Shown here: piece by piece, positions 16,864 to 25,029 of the stretch
Numbering within the stretch: position 1 is the stretch's first letter
How the letters are laid out: each line of letters begins with the position of its first letter
Origin: Sphingopyxis sp. USTB-05
GTDB lineage: Bacteria > Pseudomonadota > Alphaproteobacteria > Sphingomonadales > Sphingomonadaceae
Assembly: GCF_023822045.1 (NCBI RefSeq)
Contig: NZ_CP084712.1
Coordinates: 1,550,001-1,614,000, forward strand
DNA length: 64,000 nt
Direction of reading: 5' to 3'
Notes under the pieces: generated by a model
Database searches by the model: none
The model's input: only the letters and a program-made list of their open reading frames with translations
Told to the model about the DNA's origin: nothing
Made by a program: the position numbers and the translations under genes

Positions 16864-17657
16864 CGCTCGACACGCTCCAATATCTGCTCGGCGGCCTGTC
16901 GGGCGGAATCGTCGGTTTCACGCTCGGGCTGGTCGGGGGTGGCGGCTCGATCCTCGCCGTGCCGCTCATGGTCTATCTCGTCGGCGTCGCCAGCCCGCAT
17001 GTCGCGATCGGGACGAGCGCGCTCGCGGTGGCGGCCAACGCCGCTTCGGGGCTTGCGCAGCACGCGCGGGCCGGAACGGTCAAATGGCGCTGCGGCTTTC
17101 TTTACGCGGGGAGCGGCGTCGTCGGGGCGCTGGCGGGCTCGACCATCGGCAAGGCGATCGACGGCCAGAAATTGCTTTTTCTCTTCGCGCTCCTGATGCT
17201 CGGCGTCGGGGTGCTGATGCTGCGCGGGCGGAATAATCCGGGGATCGAGGGTGCCGCGTGCAATCGCCACAACGCCCCCAAGGTGCTCGGCTATGGTCTC
17301 GGGACCGGCGGCTTTTCGGGCTTCTTCGGCATCGGCGGCGGGTTCCTCATCGTCCCCGGGCTGATCGCGTCGACGAAGATGCCGATCCTCAATGCCGTCG
17401 GCACGAGCCTCGTCGCGGTCACCGCCTTCGGGCTTACGACCGCGATGAGCTATGCGATGTCGGGTCTCGTCGACTGGACGCTTGCCGCCATCTTCATCGT
17501 CGGTGGGCTCGTCGGCGGCGTTGCCGGGGCCCGTGCCGCACGAAAATTGTCGAGCCGCGGCACGCTGACGATGATCTTCGCCGGACTGATCTTCGCGGTG
17601 GCGGCCTATATGCTGTTTCGCAGCAGCGCCGCGCTTCTCGCGGGCGCTGCCGGTTGA
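16860..17657 (+). CDS. TSUP-family sulfite/sulfur-anion exporter (TauE/SafE)
   Basis: This is a 265-aa inner-membrane protein with about eight helices. The opening GFTLGLVGGGGSILAVPLMV and the internal repeat GGFSGFFGIGGGFLIVPGL are the duplicated TauE/SafE signatures. A GTG start at 16860 overlaps the SQR stop (GTGA) and puts the first helix at the right distance from the N-terminus; longer upstream starts would overlap the SQR coding sequence. It probably exports sulfite or thiosulfate made by the persulfide dioxygenase and SQR. The direction and exact anion are inferred from context. Confidence 0.88.
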   Translation: MTLDTLQYLLGGLSGGIVGFTLGLVGGGGSILAVPLMVYLVGVASPHVAIGTSALAVAANAASGLAQHARAGTVKWRCGFLYAGSGVVGALAGSTIGKAIDGQKLLFLFALLMLGVGVLMLRGRNNPGIEGAACNRHNAPKVLGYGLGTGGFSGFFGIGGGFLIVPGLIASTKMPILNAVGTSLVAVTAFGLTTAMSYAMSGLVDWTLAAIFIVGGLVGGVAGARAARKLSSRGTLTMIFAGLIFAVAAYMLFRSSAALLAGAAG

Positions 17658-17745
17658 TGTCCCGGGCGATGGCCGTCATGCTCGCGCTTCGCCCCCGATC
17701 CGCATGGGCGCAAACCCGCTTTACCGACCACGGAGACATGCTGCG

Positions 17746-19035
17746 ATGACCACCCCGGATCGAGGGTCTTCTCCCGAAGCGGCAGGCTCGCGCGATGCGC
17801 CGCCAAAGGGACTTGCACGCTGGAAGCTTGTCGGACCCGGCATCGTGGTCGCCGCAACGGGGGTGGGTGCGGGCGATCTCGTCGCGACGCTCGTCGCGGG
17901 CGCGCGCTTCGGTTACGCCCTGCTTTGGGCTGCGGTGATCGGCTGCATCGTCAAAATCGCGCTCGCCGAGGCGACGGGCCGCTACCATCTCGCGACCGGC
18001 TCGACGATCCTCGAGGGCTGGCGTTCCCTCGGCCGCTGGACGAGCTGGTATTTCGGAATCTACATCATCCTCTGGGGCTTCGTATACGGCGGCACCGCGA
18101 TGAGCGCGACGGCGCTGCCGCTGTCGGCGCTGTTCCCGGGACTCCTGCCCTTCTGGGCGTGGGGTGCCCTGTCGGGCGTGCTCGGCGCCGCCTTCGTGCT
18201 GCTCAACCGCTACGCGATTTTCGAAGCGGCGATGAAGCTTTTCATCGGCATCATGTTCATTGTCGTCGTCGGCCTCGCGATCCTCGTCGTCCCCGATGTC
18301 GGTGCGGCCGCTGGCGGGCTGGTTCCGCGACTTCCCGACGGCTCGGTGATATACACGCTCGGCCTCATCGGCGGGGTCGGCGGAACGATCACGCTCGCCG
18401 CCTATGGCTATTGGGTCAACGCCAAGGGCTGGAACAGTCCCGTCTGGATGGGGATGATGCGTTTCGACAATCGCGTCGCCTATATCGTTACCGGCATCTT
18501 CGTCGTCGCGATGCTCATCGTCGGCGCCGAACTGCTCCACGCGGCGCAGATCGCTCTCGCAAGCGGCGACCGCGGCCTGCTCGATCTCGAAGCCGTGCTC
18601 GCCGAGCGCTTCGGGCCGCGCATCGCGACGATCTTCCTCATCGGGTTCGTCGCGACGACTTTCTCGTCGATCCTCGGCGTATGGCAGGGGGTGTCGCTCC
18701 TCTTCGCCGATTTCGTCCGCAACCTGAGAGGCACCCACGCCGCCGGCGACCGGAGCGATCTCGAGACAAGCACCGCCTATCGCTTCTATGTGCTCTGGCT
18801 GACCTTCCCGCCGATGATCCTGCTCACGCTCGGTCAGCCGTTCGCGCTCATCATCGCCTATGGCGCGTTCGGCGCCTTTTTCATGCCGTTCCTCGCGCTG
18901 ACCCTGGTCTGGTTGCTCAACGGGCGGTCGGTCCCGCGCGAATGGCGCTCGGGATGGCCTTCCAACATTCTGCTCGCGCTCGCCTCTGTCCTGTTCGTCG
19001 TCCTCTGCGCGCATCAGATATGGACGATGATCTAG
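17746..19035 (+). CDS. NRAMP-related transporter lacking the canonical metal motifs
   Basis: This is a 429-aa membrane protein of the NRAMP/LeuT-fold superfamily. The TM1 region reads GPGIVVAATGVGAGDLVATL, where true Mn/Fe NRAMPs have DPGN; here that position is GAGD (residues 41-44). The TM6 region reads GGVGGTITLAAYGYW, with no MPH metal-ligating triplet. The overall pattern (GRYHLATG, EAMK-like helix, NAKGW) still matches the family. Divalent Mn/Fe transport is therefore doubtful; related divergent clades move other ions or are uncharacterised. It lies 88 bases after the TSUP gene, so it may be the last gene of the run or have its own promoter. Confidence 0.83.
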   Translation: MTTPDRGSSPEAAGSRDAPPKGLARWKLVGPGIVVAATGVGAGDLVATLVAGARFGYALLWAAVIGCIVKIALAEATGRYHLATGSTILEGWRSLGRWTSWYFGIYIILWGFVYGGTAMSATALPLSALFPGLLPFWAWGALSGVLGAAFVLLNRYAIFEAAMKLFIGIMFIVVVGLAILVVPDVGAAAGGLVPRLPDGSVIYTLGLIGGVGGTITLAAYGYWVNAKGWNSPVWMGMMRFDNRVAYIVTGIFVVAMLIVGAELLHAAQIALASGDRGLLDLEAVLAERFGPRIATIFLIGFVATTFSSILGVWQGVSLLFADFVRNLRGTHAAGDRSDLETSTAYRFYVLWLTFPPMILLTLGQPFALIIAYGAFGAFFMPFLALTLVWLLNGRSVPREWRSGWPSNILLALASVLFVVLCAHQIWTMI

Positions 19036-19080
19036 CCGACATCCCCGCGTCGCCGTGAATTCGGGGACGGCGCGCGGACG

Positions 19081-19842
19081 TCAGTCGAACCAGGGTCCGA
19101 CGAGCGGGTCGGCGAGCCGCCGCCGCGCGGCCTTCGCGAGCCGTTGGACGCGGAGGCGATAGGAGGCGCTCTCGAGGCGCCAGCGGCGGGGCGCGATCGA
19201 GGGGCCGAACAGCGCACGCGCCATCTCTTGCTGGCTTGCCGCATCGAGCAGGGCATCGCCGGCGCGTAATTCGAGAATCCACTGTGCGGCCTTGCGTTCG
19301 CGGGGCATCATCGATGCGGGGAGGTCGCCGCGCTGCGCCAGCATCACGAACTGGCGCAGCGCCGCGAGCTTCGGTCTTGCGGAGATGAGGCCGGTGATGC
19401 GGTGCTCGACGAGGATCGGGCCGCCGAGCAGCGTTCCGTCGTGGAGATCGAGACGGATCGCCCAGCAGCCGTCGCTGAGCAGCCAATGCTCCCGGTGCGA
19501 CGCATCGACGGCAACCGAGACGAAGGGGGCGACCGCGCGAACGTCGAACAGGTCGTCGGGCACGGCGTCGCCGGTGGCCGGGCGTCCGCTGAGGACGTGC
19601 GGGTCGCGTTCGATGCTCCAGATAGGCCGCGCGTCGGGTGCCGCGAGGGCGGGGTCGACCCACGCGAGAAGTCCGGTGTCGGCGAGGACGTCGGGCGACA
19701 TGGCGGTGCGGCGCGCCCACAGCCGGCGGTAGAAGTTGCTGCGCCGCAGCCATTCCCACGCGAATGCCCGCCGGTCGCAGAGCAGGAGCGGTGCATAGGC
19801 ATCGGGCGTGCGCCAGTCGGCGGCGGCGGCCCTCGCGATCAC
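19081..19842 (-). CDS. DUF6499/DUF2285 protein (transcriptional-regulator-like, conjugative-element companion)
   Basis: This is a 253-aa protein. The N-terminal DWRTPDAYAPLLLCDRRAF followed by WEWLRRSNFYRR is the DUF6499 (transcriptional-regulator-like) signature. The C-terminal half, from about LRQFVMLAQRGDLP to ALFG, matches DUF2285. Such proteins accompany trb/tra genes in sphingomonad conjugative elements. The GTG at 19842 is chosen because the conserved domain begins a few residues later; the open frame continues to 20241 but that part is low-complexity and overlaps trbL. An AT-rich palindrome lies just upstream, probably its operator. It is divergent from trbL. Its biochemical role is not established. 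Confidence 0.75.
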   Translation of the reverse strand: MIARAAAADWRTPDAYAPLLLCDRRAFAWEWLRRSNFYRRLWARRTAMSPDVLADTGLLAWVDPALAAPDARPIWSIERDPHVLSGRPATGDAVPDDLFDVRAVAPFVSVAVDASHREHWLLSDGCWAIRLDLHDGTLLGGPILVEHRITGLISARPKLAALRQFVMLAQRGDLPASMMPRERKAAQWILELRAGDALLDAASQQEMARALFGPSIAPRRWRLESASYRLRVQRLAKAARRRLADPLVGPWFD

Positions 19843-20197
19843 GCGAAATACCCGGAATATATTCTGAATATATCCATATGCTCGCAGCCGTCCTGGGGCG
19901 CCCGCCGTCAGCCGCGCGCGGGGGGTGCGGAGAAGGGAGCCCGGTAGGAGCAGGAACGGTGCGTGCGCGAGACGTGCGAGGGCGCGTGGTGGCGGCGGAA
20001 TCGCGGGCGGCGACCCGGCGGTTCCTCGGCGACGGCAAGACCTACACCCGCCCGCCGCACTGACACCAGCGACACGCCTACGGGGGGCGCGCGCCGCGGC
20101 GCCGCCGTCCGTCGCGGGGTCCTGTCCGCTCCCACGGGACCCCGCGGATCCCGCCGCCATGTCACGCCGATCGGCTCCCTCTCGACGAGTGTCCGCC
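19843..20197. other. Intergenic region between DUF2285 gene and trbL
   Basis: This 355-bp gap separates two divergent genes. It holds the AT-rich palindrome at 19854-19875 and a 10-bp GC hairpin (CGCGGGGTCC at 20113-20122 with GGACCCCGCG at 20137-20146). Apart from these I see no gene. The trbB-C-D-E-J genes that normally precede trbL are absent here. Confidence 0.6.
19854..19875. promoter_or_regulatory. AT-rich palindromic operator upstream of the DUF2285 gene
   Basis: GGAATATATTC and GAATATATCC flank a single T, giving an almost perfect inverted repeat with 8-bp AT-only cores. In this GC-rich sequence it stands out strongly. It ends 12 bases before the GTG start of the DUF6499/DUF2285 gene, so it may be an operator or part of the promoter. 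The binding protein is unknown. Confidence 0.5.
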
Positions 20198-21511
20198 ATG
20201 CAAGACCTCAATATCATCGACCGCTTCATGGACGTCTTCATCCGCTACATCGACAGCGGCTTCGGCCTGCTCGGCGGCGACGTCGCCTTCCTGACCAGTA
20301 TTCTCATCGGGATCGACATCACGCTCGCAGGGCTCTTCTGGGCGATGGGCGGCGAGAATGAAGTCATCGCAAAGCTTCTGAAGAAGATTCTCTATGTCGG
20401 TGTTTTTGCTTTCATCATCGGCAATTTCTCATCGCTTGCCGACATCATCTTCCGCTCGTTCGCGGGGCTCGGGCTGACGGCGGGCGGCGGCGGCATCAGC
20501 GCCGATGACCTCTTGCGGCCCGGGCGGCTCGCGGGCGCGGGATTCGAGGTTGCGCATCCGCTCATCGAGCAGATCGAAAATCTTGTTGGCCCGATCGGCT
20601 TTTTCACCAATTTCCTCCAGATCGTCGTGCTGCTGATCGCCTGGGTCATCATCATCCTCGCCTTCTTCATCCTCGCGGTGCAGCTCTTCATCACCATCAT
20701 CGAATTCAAACTCGTGAGCCTCGCGGGCTTCACGCTCATACCTTTCGCGCTCTGGGGCCGCACCGCCTTCCTTGCCGAACGCGTCCTCGGCGCGATCGTC
20801 ACCTCGGGCATCAAGGTGATGGTGCTGGGCGTCATCGTCGGCATCGGTTCGGGGCTGTTCACCGAGCTGCTGGGATCGGCCGTCGCAGGCGATCTCGAGG
20901 TCGAACAGGCGATGGCGCTCGCGCTAGGCGCGCTGGCGCTCCTCGGCCTCGGCATCTTCGGCCCCGGCATCGCCTCGGGTCTCGTCGCCGGCGCGCCGCA
21001 GCTCGGGGCCGGAGCGGCGGTCGGGACCGTCGCCGCCGCTGCGGGCACGATGATCGTCGCGGGCGGCGCGGGCATGGCGGCCGCCCGCGCGGGCGGTGGC
21101 GCGGCCTTGGGCGCGGTGCGGGCGGGAACCGCGATGGGAAGCGCAGCGAACTCCGCCTACACGCTGGGTCAGGAAACGCGGGGTTCGACGTCGGTCGGTG
21201 CCGGTCTCGCCGGCGTTGGAACGGCCGCGAAGGGGGCGGCAGGCAATGCGCTTCGCGGCGCATCGGAGCGTCTCGGTCTCGGCGCGGCCGCCGAGCGCGG
21301 GCGCGATGCCGCCTGGAATGCCGGAACGACCGGCGGCGGGCAGGGCGCGTCGCCTGGGTCGGCTCCTCCGTCCGAGACGCCCGCCTGGGCGAGCGCGATG
21401 AAGTCCGATCAGCGGCGGCGGTCGGCCCGGCAGGCGGCGGTGCACACGCTTTCGAGCGGCGATCGCGGCGGCAGCGGCGCCAACCCCGAAATCAGCGAAA
21501 AGGAGGATTGA
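20198..21511 (+). CDS. trbL: P-type conjugative transfer protein TrbL
   Basis: This is a 437-aa inner-membrane component of the mating-pair-formation channel (VirB6-like). MQDLNIIDRFMDVFIRYIDS followed by GFGLL matches the TrbL N-terminus, with six or more hydrophobic helices up to about residue 290. A Gly/Ala-rich, then polar, low-complexity tail follows. The ATG at 20198 is chosen over an in-frame ATG at 20159 because the conserved N-terminus begins here. It starts the four-gene trbL-F-G-I block. The usual upstream genes trbB, C, D, E and J are missing from this window, so the machinery as seen is incomplete. Confidence 0.92.
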   Translation: MQDLNIIDRFMDVFIRYIDSGFGLLGGDVAFLTSILIGIDITLAGLFWAMGGENEVIAKLLKKILYVGVFAFIIGNFSSLADIIFRSFAGLGLTAGGGGISADDLLRPGRLAGAGFEVAHPLIEQIENLVGPIGFFTNFLQIVVLLIAWVIIILAFFILAVQLFITIIEFKLVSLAGFTLIPFALWGRTAFLAERVLGAIVTSGIKVMVLGVIVGIGSGLFTELLGSAVAGDLEVEQAMALALGALALLGLGIFGPGIASGLVAGAPQLGAGAAVGTVAAAAGTMIVAGGAGMAAARAGGGAALGAVRAGTAMGSAANSAYTLGQETRGSTSVGAGLAGVGTAAKGAAGNALRGASERLGLGAAAERGRDAAWNAGTTGGGQGASPGSAPPSETPAWASAMKSDQRRRSARQAAVHTLSSGDRGGSGANPEISEKED

Positions 21512-21515
21512 GCTC

Positions 21516-22337
21516 ATGCGATTCAAACGATCGGTACAGCGCTACGGGCGCTCGCCCGAGCCCGTGACCCCCTATCAGCGCGCGGCGCAGGTGTGGGACG
21601 ACCGGATCGGCTCGGCGCGCGTCCAGGCGCGCAACTGGCGGCTCATGGCGCTCGGCGGGCTGTTCCTGTCCGCGGGCCTTGCCGGCGGTCTCGTCTGGCA
21701 GTCGGTGCAGAGCCGCGTCACCCCTTATGTGGTCGAGGTCGACCGGCTCGGCGAGGCGCGTAGCGTTGCACCGGCAATGGAGGCTTACCGGCCGACCGAT
21801 CCGCAGATCGCCTGGGCGCTTGGCCATTTCATCCGGAATGTGCGCGGGGTCTCGCTCGATCCGGTGCTCATGCGCGAGAACTGGCTCTCGGCCTATGATT
21901 TCGCGAGCGACCGGGGCGCGCTCTTCCTCAGCGAATATGCGCGCTCGGCCGATCCCTTTGGGCAGGTCGGAACGCGGTCGGTGTCGGTTCAGATCGTGAG
22001 CGTCGTGCGCGCTTCGGAGCGCAGCTTCCAGGTCAAATGGTCCGAGCGCGTCTACGAACGCGGCAGCCTCGTCTCTTCGTCGCGCTGGACGGCGATGCTG
22101 ACTATCGCCGTTCGCACGCCCAAGTCCGCCGAGGCACTGCGCAAGAACCCGCTCGGTCTCTTCGTCGAGGCGATCGACTGGAGCCGCGAATATGAGGCGA
22201 GCGAAGGGGCTGCGGCGCCATCGGAGCGACCGCCCGTGCCCGTCCCTGCGCCCGCGGCGCCAGCGGAGGAGGGAGGCGGCATCGGCGTTCCGCAGGACAT
22301 CCCGACGACGACAGACCAGCAGAGGATCATCCCATGA
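21516..22337 (+). CDS. trbF: Conjugal transfer protein TrbF
   Basis: This is a 273-aa VirB8-like bitopic inner-membrane protein. The N-terminal cytoplasmic PVTPYQRAAQVWDDRIGSAR is typical of TrbF. One transmembrane helix spans about residues 43-61, followed by a periplasmic NTF2-like domain with RPTDPQIAWALGHFIRNVR. The last 35 residues are Pro/Ala/Glu-rich. It starts four bases after trbL and overlaps trbG by four bases, consistent with one operon. Confidence 0.93.
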   Translation: MRFKRSVQRYGRSPEPVTPYQRAAQVWDDRIGSARVQARNWRLMALGGLFLSAGLAGGLVWQSVQSRVTPYVVEVDRLGEARSVAPAMEAYRPTDPQIAWALGHFIRNVRGVSLDPVLMRENWLSAYDFASDRGALFLSEYARSADPFGQVGTRSVSVQIVSVVRASERSFQVKWSERVYERGSLVSSSRWTAMLTIAVRTPKSAEALRKNPLGLFVEAIDWSREYEASEGAAAPSERPPVPVPAPAAPAEEGGGIGVPQDIPTTTDQQRIIP

Positions 22338-23182
22338 CGAAGAAGCTTCTTGGCGCCGCACTGACCGCTGCGTTCCTCTTTCCCCATGCCGTTCATGCCG
22401 CGCCGGCCAGTGCGTCGGCGCGCGTCGAGGCCGCGAACCGCGAGGCGCTGCGCGAGCCGTCACCGCACGGATTTGTCGGGGCGGCGCAAATCTATCCCTT
22501 CGCCGAGGGCGGGGTCTACCGGCTGATCGCCGCGCCCGAGCGCGTGACCGATATCGCGCTCCAGCCCGGCGAGGAGCTGATCGCGGTCGCGGCGGGCGAC
22601 ACCGCGCGCTGGACGGTCGGCGACACGGTAAGCGGGGCGGGCGCGTTGCGGCGCACGCACATCATGATCAAACCGCTCGCGCCCGGGCTCAAGACCAACC
22701 TCGTGATTACCACCGACCGGCGCGTCTATCACCTCGCGCTCGAAAGCGGGGTCCGCGCGGCAATGGCCTCAGTCGGCTGGACCTATCCCGCCGACGCGCT
22801 GCTCGCGATCGAGCGAAGCGCCGAGGCGGCCGCGAGGAGCGCTCCCGTTGCGAGCGGCCTCGACCCGGCGGCGCTCGACTTTGCCTATGTCATCCGCGGC
22901 GATGATCCGGTCTGGCGGCCGCTGCGCGCCTTCGACGATGGGCGGCAGGTCTTCATCGAATTTCCCGAAGCGATCGCGCGCGATGTCGCCCCGCCCTTGT
23001 TCGTGGTCGGCGACAATGGCGCCGCCGAACTCGTCAACTATCGTGTCGCGGGCCGCTTCTACATCGTCGACCGCCTCTTCGGCGTGGCCGAGCTGCGGCA
23101 GGGCGAGAAGAAGCAGACGGTCGTTCGCATCTGCAGCAGCGACCGGATCGGCAGGGCGCGCTGCAAGGGGAAGGGCAAGTGA
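22334..23182 (+). CDS. trbG: P-type conjugative transfer protein TrbG
   Basis: This is a 282-aa VirB9-like periplasmic protein that forms part of the outer-membrane core complex. A signal peptide covers about residues 1-22 (ending AVHA). The body shows YPFAEGGVYRLIAAPERVTD, LQPGEEL and MIKPLAPGLKTNLVITTDRR, all typical of TrbG/VirB9. ATG at 22334 overlaps trbF and its end overlaps trbI, so translation is coupled. No defect is visible. Confidence 0.93.
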   Translation: MTKKLLGAALTAAFLFPHAVHAAPASASARVEAANREALREPSPHGFVGAAQIYPFAEGGVYRLIAAPERVTDIALQPGEELIAVAAGDTARWTVGDTVSGAGALRRTHIMIKPLAPGLKTNLVITTDRRVYHLALESGVRAAMASVGWTYPADALLAIERSAEAAARSAPVASGLDPAALDFAYVIRGDDPVWRPLRAFDDGRQVFIEFPEAIARDVAPPLFVVGDNGAAELVNYRVAGRFYIVDRLFGVAELRQGEKKQTVVRICSSDRIGRARCKGKGK

Positions 23183-24411
23183 ACGCCCCGATCGATGGCG
23201 GCGGCCGCAGCGATCCCGCGGCGGAGACCAGCGATCCGGCGGTGCCGGGTGCCGCTGCGCCGAAAATCGATCCCGAGACGCTCGTGCTGCGTGGCACGCC
23301 GCGGCGCGCTGTCCGGTTCCGGCGCGAGCTGATCATCGCGCTCGCGGTGACGGTGTCGCTCGGCATCGCGGGTGCCGCATGGATCGCGCTGAAGCCGGCG
23401 ACCTTTCGGCTCGTCGCCCTCGACGAGGAGGGAGCGAAAAAGGCCGGAGGCGCGCCCGACGTGCTGGTCAAGGCGCCCGGCAGTTACGACGCCGTGCCCG
23501 AGCTCGGCCCGCCGCTGCCCGGCGACCTCGGCCGTCCTATCCTCGCGCGCCAGCGTGCCGAAAGCGGCCTGCCTCTCGGGCCGGCGGATGCAGTTACGGA
23601 TGACGGCGCCGCGGCCCGCAGACAGGCGGTCGAGGCGGAAGCTGAGGCGGCGCGGCAATCGGGGGTGATGATGAAGCTTGCCGGGACGAGTGGTACGCCG
23701 GCGGCCTTGGCTGTGCCTGTCGCGGCAAAAGCGGCCGCTGATGTCGACGCGGGTGCGGCGCTGGCAGGTACCGCAGCCGCGGGCGGCGCCTCTGTTGGGA
23801 CCGCGGGCGTGGTCGAGGTCAATCCGCACCGGATCGCAGCCGCGCCATCGCCCTGGCTGCTGAGCAGCGGCAGCGTGATCGCCGCGTCGCTCGTCACCGG
23901 TCTCAATAGCGACGTGCCGGGGCTCGTCGTCGCGCAGATCACCGAGAATGTGCATGACAGTATCACGGGGCGGGTGTTGCTGATCCCGCAGGGGGCGCGG
24001 CTCGTCGGGCGCTATGACGACCGGACCGCCTTCGGGCAGCGCCGCGCGCGTGTGATCTGGCAGCGGATCATCTGGCCCGACGGCTCGTCGCTCCGGATCG
24101 GGGATGTGCCGGCGAGCGACGCGATGGGGCAGGCGGGGCTTGCCGACAGCGTCGACCTGCACAGCGGATCTTTGCTCAAGGGCATCGCGCTGTCGACGCT
24201 TCTTGGCGCCGGCACCGAAGTCGGCTTCGGCGGCGAGGAAAGCGAGCTCGTCCGGGCGCTGCGCCAATCGGCGCAGCAAAATGGCGCGCGGGCGGGGGAC
24301 CGCCTCGTCGAGCGCCATCTCGACATTCCGCCGACGATCCGGGTGCGCCCTGGCTGGCCGCTGCGCGTGATCGTGCATCAGGATCTCATACTCAAGCCGT
24401 GGAGGCCATGA
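23179..24411 (+). CDS. trbI: Conjugal transfer protein TrbI
   Basis: This is a 410-aa VirB10-like protein that spans the envelope and links inner-membrane energy to the outer-membrane pore. One transmembrane helix lies near residues 51-70 (LIIALAVTVSLGIAGAAWIA). It is followed by a Pro/Ala-rich linker and a C-terminal beta-barrel domain from about residue 240. That domain includes TENVHDSITGRVLLIPQGAR, LVGRYD and the antenna-region DLHSGSLLKGIALSTLLGAG. ATGA overlap with the following DUF2274 gene. Confidence 0.93.
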   Translation: MNAPIDGGGRSDPAAETSDPAVPGAAAPKIDPETLVLRGTPRRAVRFRRELIIALAVTVSLGIAGAAWIALKPATFRLVALDEEGAKKAGGAPDVLVKAPGSYDAVPELGPPLPGDLGRPILARQRAESGLPLGPADAVTDDGAAARRQAVEAEAEAARQSGVMMKLAGTSGTPAALAVPVAAKAAADVDAGAALAGTAAAGGASVGTAGVVEVNPHRIAAAPSPWLLSSGSVIAASLVTGLNSDVPGLVVAQITENVHDSITGRVLLIPQGARLVGRYDDRTAFGQRRARVIWQRIIWPDGSSLRIGDVPASDAMGQAGLADSVDLHSGSLLKGIALSTLLGAGTEVGFGGEESELVRALRQSAQQNGARAGDRLVERHLDIPPTIRVRPGWPLRVIVHQDLILKPWRP

Positions 24412-24623
24412 TGGTCGACATCAAGCTCGGTAAATTGCCCGACCGGACACCGGTCAAACTCACGATCCATTTGCTTCCCGACCTCGAGGCGCTGCTCAAG
24501 GATTATGCCGCCGCCTATGAGGCGGCCTATGGCAACCGGGAGAGTGTCGCCGATCTCATTCCGTTCATGCTCGCGAGCTTTCTGGAGGCGGACCGCGGCT
24601 TCCATCGCACACGCTCGAAATAG
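24408..24623 (+). CDS. DUF2274 protein at the end of the trb operon
   Basis: This is a 71-aa acidic protein. KLGKLPDRTPVKLTIHLLPD and LIPFMLASFLEADRGFHRT are the DUF2274 signature. This small protein is found directly after trbI in many alpha- and gammaproteobacterial conjugative elements. The ATG at 24408 overlaps the trbI stop. Its role in conjugation is not known; it is probably cytoplasmic. Confidence 0.87.
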   Translation: MMVDIKLGKLPDRTPVKLTIHLLPDLEALLKDYAAAYEAAYGNRESVADLIPFMLASFLEADRGFHRTRSK

Positions 24624-24639
24624 GACTTCCGTGGGGCGG

Positions 24640-24774
24640 TCATTTGGTGTCGGGACCGGGGAGGCGATAGTGGCGCGCATCGCGCGGGCAGCGGATCGCC
24701 CAGATGATCGCGGGCAGCGTGCGGACCAGTTCGCGCGCGGCGAGGGCGAGGATCAGGAAGGCGATTTCGGTCAT
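24640..24774 (-). CDS. Small hypothetical membrane-associated protein
   Basis: A 44-aa reading frame on the minus strand. The peptide starts MTEIAFLILALAARELVR and continues with a hydrophobic segment and an Arg-rich tail. A CGGAG ribosome-binding-like sequence lies about 9 bases upstream of the ATG at 24774. It is convergent with the DUF2274 gene. I do not recognise the family; the hydrophobic N-half suggests membrane association. It could be spurious. Confidence 0.4.
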   Translation of the reverse strand: MTEIAFLILALAARELVRTLPAIIWAIRCPRDARHYRLPGPDTK

Positions 24775-24947
24775 GCTCGGCTCCGGTCGGCGGGACGGAC
24801 GGACAGGATCGGCGTCCCCCGTTTGCCGCGTTACCGCCGTCAGATAGCCGCTTGGGCAGGACGGGATCTTGTCTGGCGGGCGGTCTGCCGGACATGATCT
24901 CGTCGGCCAATCCTGTCATAATGGCGGATTTGCGCATCCTTCGTCAT

Positions 24948-24971
24948 TCATTTCGATAGATGTGGAATTGA
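24948..24971. promoter_or_regulatory. ArsR operator box 1
   Basis: Imperfect palindrome TCATTTCGAT-N4-GTGGAATTGA upstream of arsR. It matches the second box 48 bp downstream in 19 of 24 positions. The left half is perfect and the right half degenerate. Confidence 0.55.
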
Positions 24972-24995
24972 TGTTGACTCCTTGGGCGCGTGGAG

Positions 24996-25019
24996 TCATT
25001 TCAATAGACATCGAAATGA
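24996..25019. promoter_or_regulatory. ArsR operator box 2
   Basis: TCATTTCAAT-N4-ATCGAAATGA is a 24-bp palindrome with 9 of 10 arm positions matching. It ends 10 bases before the arsR ATG at 25030. Between the two boxes lies another inverted repeat (TGACTCC at 24975-24981, GGAGTCA at 24992-24998) and a TTGACT that could be a -35 element. Binding here would block arsR transcription in the absence of arsenite. Confidence 0.65.
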
Positions 25020-25029
25020 GGAGCCGATC

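Noticed and set aside
19843..20241. N-terminal extension of the DUF6499/DUF2285 frame to 20241
   Set aside because: The extension is low-complexity and overlaps trbL; the conserved domain begins just after the GTG at 19842.
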